Shown here piece by piece: positions 24,084 to 33,855 of a stretch of DNA of 64,000 bases. The stretch comes from Cyathus striatus (taxonomy: Eukaryota > Basidiomycota > Agaricomycetes > Agaricales > Nidulariaceae). The stretch spans positions 682,001 through 746,000 of the forward strand of contig JAOVFP010000016.1 in NCBI GenBank assembly GCA_025738555.1, written 5' to 3'. Both the position numbers and the translations under genes were made by a program. The notes under the pieces were generated by a model, which worked only from the letters and a program-made list of their open reading frames with translations, was not told where the DNA came from and did no database searches. How positions within the stretch are numbered: the stretch's first letter is position 1; each line of letters begins with the position of its first letter.

Positions 24084-25380
24084 CAGGCTCCTAAAACCAG
24101 CACGCTCGTATCTCGCTGCAACCTCCTTAGGTAAACAAAGTCAAATATTTGCTTAAGGCAAATAAACCTAAGGGAGGTTCTGCTCAATAGAGCGGCTGGC
24201 ACAAGTCGTCACCGAAATTTCCCCGCAGACCCTTGCCATCAACAGGGAAATCGACAGCGGAGCACGCCGCTTTCCCATCTCATACTTACCTGCTCGTGCT
24301 CATGAGCGCAACGATCTACAGTTATCTCAGCCTGAGCCTCATACTCTCTATGTACTTAGGTATTCTACAACCTAATAATGTGCTTTTGATCTTTCTTGGG
24401 CTATGCTTGTTGAACGCCTTTAATAACTGGATTCAAGTGGAATAATAGAATAAACTGGATTTTTGAAAGTTATTGGCCTATAAGTTTTAAAGTAAATACA
24501 TATGAATTGGAATGAATAATTAAAAATAAAGCATCCTGCAGGTATGTACTTCACAGACAGTTGAAAAATAAAATAACTGAATGCTGACTGCTGACTGCTG
24601 GTTGTAATGGAATGACATGCCTATAGAATAATTATGCACCAATGAATATATCTAAGTGACATAAGTCCAGCTCACCTCAGCTCTCATAAGTTGAGAGACA
24701 ACTGAGGAGGGCAAATGACTTTTAATCTACTTATATATAAAAGAATATGTAGATCGAAAATTTAATTACTAAACCACTGTACCAGATCAATTGGTGGGGA
24801 GAGTGCAGTATCCTGCCTAAACAGTATGGCTGCATAAACATTGCTTGTGCTCCAACAGGTTGCCTGTCAAAGGCTCATGCTACAGAGTTCATATTGTATA
24901 TTCGAAAGGTACTTTCATCAATCTTGTAATCTATGAAGAAAGACTTATAGTATAATCAACCACACTGATACTTACAAAATGAAAGGCATTCTACATTGTA
25001 TTTAAGAACAATGTGAGCCTGATACTTATCTTAAATGGCAAGTACTACATGCCAGTGCAGCTCAAGAAAGATAAAAAATAAATTATTGAGTTTTAGAATA
25101 CTTAAGTACTTACATAGGGAGTATGAGGCTCAGGCTGAGATAACTGTAGATCATTGCGCTCATGAGTGCGAGCAGGTAAGTATGAGGTGGGAAAGCGGTG
25201 TGCTCTGCTGTTGATTTCCCTGTTGATGGCGAGGTCCACGGGGATATTTCGGTGACGACTTGTGCCAGCCACTCTATTGAGCAGAACCTCCCTTAGGTTT
25301 ATTTGCCTTAAGCAAATATTTGACTTTGTTTACCTAAGGAGGTTGCAGCGAGATACGAGTGTGCTGGTTTTAGGAGCCTG
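24084..25380. mobile_element. Element B, 1.3 kb non-autonomous hAT-like transposon with long TIRs (left copy)
   Basis: The ends are CAGGCTCCTAAAACCAGCAC and its inverse. The inverted repeats are long, about 330 bp each (24084-24410 and 25055-25380), near-identical in the outer 280 bp and diverging inward. The 8-bp target duplication GGGAGTGG supports the hAT superfamily. The 650-bp interior is AT-rich with no coding capacity. It is inserted in an exon of the hAT transposase gene and is present in both palindrome arms, so it inserted before the inverted duplication. Confidence 0.85.
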
Positions 25381-25602
25381 GGGAGTGGCAGCAAGAGACC
25401 TTCGAAGACTTGCTAGTAAAATGGATAGTCACTTGTGATCAGCCATTTGATGAAGTGGAGAAGTCTGAATTTCGTGACCTTCTCACGTATACCCATTTTC
25501 AGGGAAGTCCCACATTTAAGATTCCAGGTCATACCACAGTCCATACTCGCATTATGAAAATGGGTGACGATACAGTTAGCTCTGTGAAAGAGATGTTTGA
25601 GG

Positions 25603-26204
25603 TGTGTTCTATGTTCTATTTCTATAATTTGTGTTCTCTCCGAAGTCGTTCTTGCAACAATTATCTACTGAGTCGTTGTCTGCTATTGCACTCCCTAATT
25701 CCGCCTGGGCGCTGACGGAGTTCACAAAACCTACACTCCAACAAGCAAGATAAAGATTTCATATATCATGAAAGTTCCTGGATTGCACTTTCTCAGTAGT
25801 AATACTGCCATAATTCCAGCGTCATTACTCAAGCGCTCAGTCATAATGAAGTGATGAACACAGAACCTGTGCTGAGAACATCTGTCAAGGACTGGATTCC
25901 GCTAGGCCTTATCTTCCAAGTTATGGAAACCTTGGTGAGCTGAGATCTGAGTAATATCGCAAACAATAAGAAAATGCAAAAAATAATCATACTGTATACT
26001 TGCTGGTGGCTCCACGGATATGACGGAATCGAGTGGCAGAAAAATAGCTATTCCACGTTCAGGTACCTCACATGAGGTCTACGCACCATGACAAATCCCT
26101 ATCTTTTGATTGTGGCCACTTTCAAACATAGTTCCAACCATTCTTATTTCTTTACAAAATAACAATAGCGATTGTTCAAATGTTCCTATGAAATGGGGGC
26201 CGAC
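25603..26204. other. Sequence following the truncated hAT gene; no identified gene
   Basis: After the splice site at 25602 the hAT homology stops. The following sequence (SFLQQLSTESLSAIALPNSA in one frame) is not part of the expected hAT core and soon meets stops. At 26046-26100 a CACATGAGGTCTACGCACC stretch borders the TACCG-rich array. The mirror lies at about 33250-33855. Confidence 0.35.
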
Positions 26205-26885
26205 AGTTTTTGACGGTATGCGCGGTACTGAATGGTACTCGATGTACCGTGCATGTACCGTAAATGTACCGTGCATTCCATACATACCGCACAACAGATA
26301 CTAATTTACGGTATAAATTGTAACTTAAATAAGCTATGTAAAATTAATTAAATACTTATTATTATGCTATAACACTGGTTAATGAGGGTATAATGTATGG
26401 GTTATCAAGATTCTTCTTGCATCTTTGCCCTCATATACCCAATGAATTTAAGTATAGTAGTGTACTCATAGTATAATTAGGTATTGCTGCTGTACAATTG
26501 AGCTTACCAGACATAATACTAATAATTATAACATTTCTCATCAATTAAAACGCAAAAATTCGAATTAAGATTTACTTGGAGAAAATTGTAAGTTTCATAT
26601 ATTGTAATGACATGTATTTATTTAATGTAGTACCGTGCATAAGTACCGTGCATACCATGAAAGTACCGCGCACTGCCACAATGTACCGTACAAGTACCGT
26701 ACACATCAAAAACCACGTACCATGCAGATACCGTGCACAAAAATCTGTACCATACAGTACCGTTCATGAACAAAATACCGTAAATTGGTACCATAAAGTA
26801 CCGTGCATGTACCGTGTGGTGTTGTAAATGTACCATACAACAATTTTCATGTACCGTGCAGTGTCACCAATGTACCGTGCAGCAT
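26205..26885. repeat. TACCGTGCA-rich degenerate array, left arm
   Basis: Two clusters (26205-26290 and 26627-26885) are built from the word GTACCGTGCA and variants (GTACCGTACA, GTACCATGCA) with short spacers. A 340-bp AT-rich stretch separates them. The first cluster also has opposite-strand versions (GCGCGGTACTGAATGGTAC), so it can fold on itself. Frames crossing it are repeat translations (MYRTSTVH, VPCRYRAQ) and not genes. The density suggests a protein-binding or subterminal repeat region. Confidence 0.75.
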
Positions 26886-27284
26886 TAGTGTATTTATGTC
26901 AATAAATTAATTGCACTTCTTGTGTATGTACTTCACTCTTACCCGCCCTCCCACTCAATATGCTTATCAATTAAGTATGTTGCTCATTAATGCCAACCTT
27001 CCCGCCCATCGTTTCCCACGCCTCCGCTTAACAATTATGTTGCTTAATTGATGTCAATCTCTCCGCTCATTGTTTCCCACGCCTCCGCTTATTAATTTCC
27101 TGCATGACAACCTTCCTGCCCATCATTTCCCACGCTTCCGCTAATCATATTCAGTCCCCTGCCCGCATAAGTGTCAGCCAAAAATGATCATAAAAATGTA
27201 GTGTTTTATGATTGCCGCAATCATAAATAATGATCACCTTCATAATTATGTGTTTTGAGAGCTTATCCACCTATTAATACTAAA

Positions 27285-27890
27285 TCTAATGGTGATCGTA
27301 AGTGATCATTGGCTATTTGAAGTGAATATTACTATATTATAATGTGATCATATGTGATCATTGGCTAATTTGAAGTGAATATTACTACTGTAGGTCTATT
27401 GTAATATGGTGATCATATGTGATCATTGGCTATTTTGAAGTGAATATTACTACTGTAGGTCTATTGTAATATGGTGATCATATGTGATCATTGGCTATTT
27501 TGAAGTGAATATTACTACTGTAGGTCTATTGTAATATGGTGATCATATGTGATCATTGGCTATTTTGAAGTGAATATTACTACTGTAGGTCTATTGTAAT
27601 ATGGTGATCATATGTGATCATTGGCTATTTTGAAGTGAATATTACTACTGTAGATCTATTGTAATATGGTGATCATATGTGATCATTGGCTATTTTGAAG
27701 TGAATATTACTACTGTAGGTCTATTATAATATGGTGATCATATGTGATCATTGGCTATTTTGAAGTGAATACTATTACTGTAGGTCTATTGCAATATGGT
27801 GATCATATGTGATCATTAGCTATTTGAAGTGAATATTACTATATTGTAAAGTGGTGATCATATGTGATCATTGACTTATTTTTGAATTGA
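27285..27890. repeat. 65-bp tandem repeat array, left arm (about 9-10 copies)
   Basis: The unit begins ATGGTGATCATATGTGATCA, continues TTGGCTATTTTGAAGTGAAT and ends ATTACTACTGTAGG plus TCTATTGTAAT. Central copies are almost identical while edge copies lack the CTGTAGGTCTATTG part. Each unit holds two self-complementary TGATCA words four bases apart. The mirror array lies at about 31560-32170. Confidence 0.9.
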
Positions 27891-27944
27891 AAATCATTAC
27901 TGTAGAAACAATCATTATTACTAATTGGATATTGCTATTGTAGT

Positions 27945-28650
27945 TCATGTCACATTTGTCACGATCTTCCCGCGTGTCACTTATTTCCCGCGCTTCACAC
28001 AATTCCCGCGCATCATGTTTGTCACGATCTTCTCGCGTGTCACATATTTCCCGCGCTTCTAATAATTCTCGCGCTCAACATCATTCCCGCGCTCTAGATA
28101 ATTCCCGCGCACCGCGCTTGTCACGTTCTTCCCGCGCGTCACGATCGTCACGCTTTTACACGTGTCACAATTGTCACGCTTTTATATGCGTCACGATCGT
28201 CACGCTTTTACACATGTCACATTTGTCACGCTATTACACGCGTCACGATCGTCACACTTTTCCACGCGTCACAATTGTCACACTATTACATGCGTCACAA
28301 TTGTCACGCTATTACACGCGTCACGATCGTCACGCTTTTACACGCGTCACAATTGTCACGCTTTTCCACGCGTCACGATCGTCACGCTTTTACACGCGTC
28401 ACAATTGTCACGCTTTTCCACGCGTCACGATCGTCACGCTTTTACACGCGTCACAATTGTCACGCTTTTCCACGCGTCACGATCGTCACGCTTTTACACG
28501 CGTCACAATTGTCACGCTTTTCCACGCGTCACGATCGTCACGCTTCTACTACACGCGTCACGATCGTCACGCTTTTACACGCGTCACAATTGTCACGCTT
28601 TTACATGCGTCACGATCGTCACGCATTTAAGCCTGTCACATGTGTGACAT
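27945..28650. repeat. CG-rich 26-bp tandem array, left arm
   Basis: The monomer is GTCAC-NNNN-GTCACGCTTTT followed by (A/C)CACGC. The four-base spacer alternates GATC and AATT, giving a 52-bp higher-order unit over about 28140-28630 (roughly 19 monomers). An irregular lead-in (27945-28140) has TTCCCGCGC-type words. The array is strikingly CG-rich in otherwise CG-poor DNA. Its long open frames in all three forward phases are an effect of 26-bp periodicity, not genes. Confidence 0.9.
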
Positions 28651-29359
28651 ATTTCGCATGTGTCACAATTATCATGTGTTTATGCTTATCACATTTGTGA
28701 CATATTTCCAACATGTCACAATTTTTCATGCATACTGCTGTCACATTTTTAGTCTCTAATGTCATGTAGATTATTTTAACTTTGCTCATCTGACACAAAG
28801 TATAACAGCAATAGATATGTGTACTAATTATTGTCTCTTACATATGTGGGGCCAAGAACATAGTTAAGAAGAGAGTTTGTGTGGTATCTAAAACTTAACT
28901 CTGAACAAGGGAAGCCAGCCACATGTGCAGTTTCTGGTATGTCTGTATCACCATCCAAATTATTATAGAAGCAGATTAAGTATCTGAAACCACAGAGCAA
29001 ATTATTAAAAATCAGAGTAAATGAATATGCACTTGTAGAAATGAAGGTTATAACACAGTATATGACAAATATAATGTTATGGGAATGTAACAGTAATATG
29101 AAACTAGATTGGAGGATGTAGAGTGTATATGTAGTTGGAGTTTTAGTCCTATTTAGAGTGTATGATATATTTGGAATATGCCATGTTTTACAATCAAGAC
29201 TATAGATGTGATAAAATGAAAAAATAATTACCATAATGGTTAGGGTCATTACAATGGTATTGAACATTATGGAAACATGTACCAACCAGACAGAGAAGAA
29301 TATAGAACCTTGCATGTTTAACACATATGAATAGATAGTGAATAGATGTGATTCCACAT
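28651..29359 (-). pseudogene. AT-rich tract with a hydrophobic open frame, possible decayed membrane protein
   Basis: A minus-strand frame (29363 to 28824) encodes 179 residues rich in Ile, Phe, Tyr and Leu, with several hydrophobic stretches (for example FSVWLVHVSIMF and IVMTLTIMVIIFSFYHIYSL) and an end DGDTDIPETAHVAGF. The spacing resembles the later helices of agaric seven-helix proteins, but the composition could come from AT bias alone. The right-arm copy (30098-30559) is shortened by one missing base near 30542. I do not claim a function. Confidence 0.25.
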
Positions 29360-30095
29360 ACATGTCACATTCATCAACACTAGTGTTGGCATAATTAGTT
29401 AATGGTGGTCATATTATACACTATTCAATCTATATATGAGTTCATCAAATATTGATGGGGTCTGAACAGGTGTGCAATGACAATTGTTCCCATATCTTTC
29501 ATGATCTAGGAATAAGAGTATTGTGTGACACCACATTTAATTCTCAGTTCATTGCTTAGCAATGTAATTCAGTCTTTTACATTGACTGGTCATTGATTGA
29601 TCTGTCAACTGTCAATCATTGACACATACTTTTTTGAAAGATGAGGTCTGATCCTGTTGATAACATTGTTGCACATGACTATAGAGAAATGATATTACAT
29701 TTTATAGACAAGAGAGGCAAAGGGACAAAGGGGCCCTTCAGTAAAGAGAACAAGAAATGAAGGCAATGACATAATTAACACTAAGCCAAAGAACAGAAAA
29801 GTAAGTAAATAACAACAGCCACTGAGCAAGAAAGTGCAAAGAAGTACAAAAGGGAGTTTTCAGATATCAGAATGAATACTAATACAAAAAGAGTGAGTAG
29901 AAGTGAAACTGATTGAGACACAATAATATAGTTTTTATTAACTCCTCATTTCAATAAAACATAGAAAACTATCATGTAGTTATATAGAGTCAGCAGTTAT
30001 GTGATTTGGTAATGTGTGTTGAAGATATTAGTATAATCAATGGCCAATGCAAGAATCATAATCATCTATAGGCTGTAATGTGTAAGTTTAATGTA
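29360..30095. other. Unique spacer at the centre of the palindrome (736 bp)
   Basis: This is the only non-mirrored DNA between the arms. It is AT-rich with no gene. It contains ACACTAGTGTT near 29377 and TTGACTGGTCATTGATTGATC-type near-palindromes around 29580-29620, and an A/G-rich part (29700-29780). I see no transposon ends at its borders. Confidence 0.6.
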
Positions 30096-30804
30096 ATGTG
30101 GAATCACATCTATTCACTATCTATTCATATGTGTTAAACATGCAAGGTTCTATATTCTTCTCTGTCTGGTTGGTACATGTTTCCATAATGTTCAATACCA
30201 TTGTAATGACCCTAACCATTATGGTAATTATTTTTTCATTTTATCACATCTATAGTCTTGATTGTAAAACATGGCATATTCCAAATATATCATACACTCT
30301 AAATAGGACTAAAACTCCAACTACATATACACTCTACATCCTCCAATCTAGTTTCATATTACTGTTACATTCCCATAACATTATATTTGTCATATACTGT
30401 GTTATAACCTTCATTTCTACAAGTGCATATTCATTTACTCTGATTTTTAATAATTTGCTCTGTGGTTTCAGATACTTAATCTGCTTCTATAATAATTTGG
30501 ATGGTGATACAGACATACCAGAAACTGCACATGTGGCTGGCTTCCTTGTTCAGAGTTAAGTTTTAGATACCACACAAACTCTCTTCTTAACTATGTTCTT
30601 GGCCCCACATATGTAAGAGACAATAATTAGTACACATATCTATTGCTGTTATACTTTGTGTCAGATGAGCAAAGTTAAAATAATCTACATGACATTAGAG
30701 ACTAAAAATGTGACAGCAGTATGCATGAAAAATTGTGACATGTTGGAAATATGTCACAAATGTGATAAGCATAAACACATGATAATTGTGACACATGCGA
30801 AATA

Positions 30805-31510
30805 TGTCACACATGTGACAGGCTTAAATGCGTGACGATCGTGACGCATGTAAAAGCGTGACAATTGTGACGCGTGTAAAAGCGTGACGATCGTGACGCG
30901 TGTAGTAGAAGCGTGACGATCGTGACGCGTGGAAAAGCGTGACAATTGTGACGCGTGTAAAAGCGTGACGATCGTGACGCGTGGAAAAGCGTGACAATTG
31001 TGACGCGTGTAAAAGCGTGACGATCGTGACGCGTGGAAAAGCGTGACAATTGTGACGCGTGTAAAAGCGTGACGATCGTGACGCGTGGAAAAGCGTGACA
31101 ATTGTGACGCGTGTAAAAGCGTGACGATCGTGACGCGTGTAATAGCGTGACAATTGTGACGCATGTAATAGTGTGACAATTGTGACGCGTGGAAAAGTGT
31201 GACGATCGTGACGCGTGTAATAGCGTGACAAATGTGACATGTGTAAAAGCGTGACGATCGTGACGCATATAAAAGCGTGACAATTGTGACACGTGTAAAA
31301 GCGTGACGATCGTGACGCGCGGGAAGAACGTGACAAGCGCGGTGCGCGGGAATTATCTAGAGCGCGGGAATGATGTTGAGCGCGAGAATTATTAGAAGCG
31401 CGGGAAATATGTGACACGCGAGAAGATCGTGACAAACATGATGCGCGGGAATTGTGTGAAGCGCGGGGAAATAAGTGACACGCGGGAAGATCGTGACAAA
31501 TGTGACATGA
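30805..31510. repeat. CG-rich 26-bp tandem array, right arm
   Basis: Mirror of 27945-28650, reading GTGACGATCGTGACGCG and GTGACAATTGTGACGCG alternately. Monomer order, including the irregular TAGTAGAAGCG spacer near 30903, matches the left array, so the array was copied as a block. Confidence 0.9.
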
Positions 31511-31559
31511 ACTACAATAGCAATATCCAATTAGTAATAATGATTGTTTCTACAGTAAT

Positions 31560-32170
31560 GATTTTCAATTCAAAAATAAGTCAATGATCACATATGATCA
31601 CCACTTTACAATATAGTAATATTCACTTCAAATAGCTAATGATCACATATGATCACCATATTGCAATAGACCTACAGTAATAGTATTCACTTCAAAATAG
31701 CCAATGATCACATATGATCACCATATTATAATAGACCTACAGTAGTAATATTCACTTCAAAATAGCCAATGATCACATATGATCACCATATTACAATAGA
31801 TCTACAGTAGTAATATTCACTTCAAAATAGCCAATGATCACATATGATCACCATATTACAATAGACCTACAGTAGTAATATTCACTTCAAAATAGCCAAT
31901 GATCACATATGATCACCATATTACAATAGACCTACAGTAGTAATATTCACTTCAAAATAGCCAATGATCACATATGATCACCATATTACAATAGACCTAC
32001 AGTAGTAATATTCACTTCAAAATAGCCAATGATCACATATGATCACCATATTACAATAGACCTACAGTAGTAATATTCACTTCAAATTAGCCAATGATCA
32101 CATATGATCACATTATAATATAGTAATATTCACTTCAAATAGCCAATGATCACTTACGATCACCATTAGA
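31560..32170. repeat. 65-bp tandem repeat array, right arm
   Basis: Mirror of 27285-27890 with the same order of variant units, including the GATCTA variant (left near 27651, right near 31800). Confidence 0.9.
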
Positions 32171-32569
32171 TTTAGTATTAATAGGTGGATAAGCTCTCAA
32201 AACACATAATTATGAAGGTGATCATTATTTATGATTGCGGCAATCATAAAACACTACATTTTTATGATCATTTTTGGCTGACACTTATGCGGGCAGGGGA
32301 CTGAATATGATTAGCGGAAGCGTGGGAAATGATGGGCAGGAAGGTTGTCATGCAGGAAATTAATAAGCGGAGGCGTGGGAAACAATGAGCGGAGAGATTG
32401 ACATCAATTAAGCAACATAATTGTTAAGCGGAGGCGTGGGAAACGATGGGCGGGAAGGTTGGCATTAATGAGCAACATACTTAATTGATAAGCATATTGA
32501 GTGGGAGGGCGGGTAAGAGTGAAGTACATACACAAGAAGTGCAATTAATTTATTGACATAAATACACTA

Positions 32570-33252
32570 ATGCTGCACGGTACATTGGTGACACTGCACG
32601 GTACATGAAAATTGTTGTATGGTACATTTACAACACCACACGGTACATGCACGGTACTTTATGGTACCAATTTACGGTATTTTGTTCATGAACGGTACTG
32701 TATGGTACAGATTTTTGTGCACGGTATCTGCATGGTACGTGGTTTTTGATGTGTACGGTACTTGTACGGTACATTGTGGCAGTGCTGGTACTTTCATGGT
32801 ATGCACGGTACTTATGCACGGTACTACATTAAATAAATACATGTCATTACAATATATGAAACTTACAATTTTCTCCAAGTAAATCTTAATTCGAATTTTT
32901 TGCGTTTTAATTGATGAGAAATGTTATAATTATTAGTATTATGTCTGGTAAGCTCAATTGTACAGCAGCAATACCTAATTATACTATGAGTACACTACTA
33001 TACTTAAATTCATTGGGTATATGAGGGCAAAGATGCAAGAAGAATCTTGATAACCCATACATTATACCCTCATTAACCAGTGTTATAGCATAATAATAAG
33101 TATTTAATTAATTTTACATAGCTTATTTAAGTTACAATTTATACCGTAAATTAGTATCTGTTGTGCGGTATGTATGGAATGCACGGTACATTTACGGTAC
33201 ATGCACGGTACATCGAGTACCATTCAGTACCGCGCATACCGTCAAAAACTGT
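32570..33252. repeat. TACCGTGCA-rich degenerate array, right arm
   Basis: Mirror of 26205-26885. A small difference occurs near 32783 (CAGTGCTGGTAC here, against the complement of GTACCGCGCACTG on the left), and a C run near 33247 is two bases longer. Confidence 0.75.
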
Positions 33253-33855
33253 CGGCCCCCCCATTTCATAGGAACATTTGAACAATCGCTATTGTTATTT
33301 TGTAAAGAAATAAGAATGGTTGGAACTATGTTTGAAAGTGGCCACAATCAAAAGATAGGGATTTGTCATGGTGCGTAGACCTCATGTGAGGTACCTGAAC
33401 GTGGAATAGCTATTTTTCTGCCACTCGATTCCGTCATATCCGTGGAGCCACCAGCAAGTATACAGTATGATTATTTTTTGCATTTTCTTATTGTTTGCGA
33501 TATTACTCAGATCTCAGCTCACCAAGGTTTCCATAACTTGGAAGATAAGGCCTAGCGGAATCCAGTCCTTGACAGATGTTCTCAGCACAGGTTCTGTGTT
33601 CATCACTTCATTATGACTGAGCGCTTGAGTAATGACGCTGGAATTATGGCAGTATTACTACTGAGAAAGTGCAATCCAGGAACTTTCATGATATATGAAA
33701 TCTTTATCTTGCTTGTTGGAGTGTAGGTTTTGTGAACTCCGTCAGCGCCCAGGCGGAATTAGGGAGTGCAATAGCAGACAACGACTCAGTAGATAATTGT
33801 TGCAAGAACGACTTCGGAGAGAACACAAATTATAGAAATAGAACATAGAACACAC

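Larger units (their letters stand above)
16616..25602 (+). pseudogene. hAT transposase gene, carrying two inserted transposons and lacking its 3' half
   Basis: The reading frame starts MSDNNPLQDNTLSF. An intron near 16700-16750 leads to GKLGHGHRKRNNTRLKEFIE and an acidic tract ending RISN at 17022, where element A is inserted. After A and one target duplicate, the frame resumes: KE, intron 23318-23381, LADALPLKLVSEKSKRK, then WGKRNPIYLFYEEVDCGKNG. The zinc-finger-like segment GSHYYQCYHGNRLILKM and GLTGHLKKFPAMNRLYTVL follow. Element B interrupts at 24084-25380. The gene continues as WQQETFEDLLVKWIVTCDQP, EFRDLLTYTHF and MKMGDDTVSSVKEMFE, ending at a splice site near 25602. The catalytic hAT core expected next (usually beginning near LDAWTS) is absent. 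Remarkably, the retained exons have no internal stops. The part after 17022 is repeated in the right arm of the palindrome. Confidence 0.75.
17023..29359. repeat. Left arm of a 25.4 kb palindrome (12.3 kb)
   Basis: The whole segment reappears as its reverse complement at 30096-42439. Position sums of matching points stay near 59455-59462, drifting only through small indels. The arms differ by a few substitutions (for example near 23505-23540 and in the outer 60 bp) and by one-base homopolymer indels. The arm begins at the first base of element A and ends in AT-rich DNA at 29359. Confidence 0.95.

Noticed and set aside
27945..28650. Resemblance of the 26-bp array to a CRISPR array
   Set aside because: The context is eukaryotic, the spacers are only four bases of two alternating kinds, and there are no cas genes.
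27947..28700. Long open frames (141-227 codons) in all three forward phases, and their mirrors at 30754-31435
   Set aside because: A 26-bp repeat is not divisible by three, so each phase repeats the same stop-free peptides (HASRSSRF, TRHNCHAF, VTIVTLL). No real coding signal.
29363..30098. Palindrome dismissed outright as a read fold-back artefact
   Set aside because: The arms carry genuine substitutions, the spacer is asymmetric and 736 bp long, and the outer edges are at transposon ends. An artefact remains possible but is not the simplest reading.
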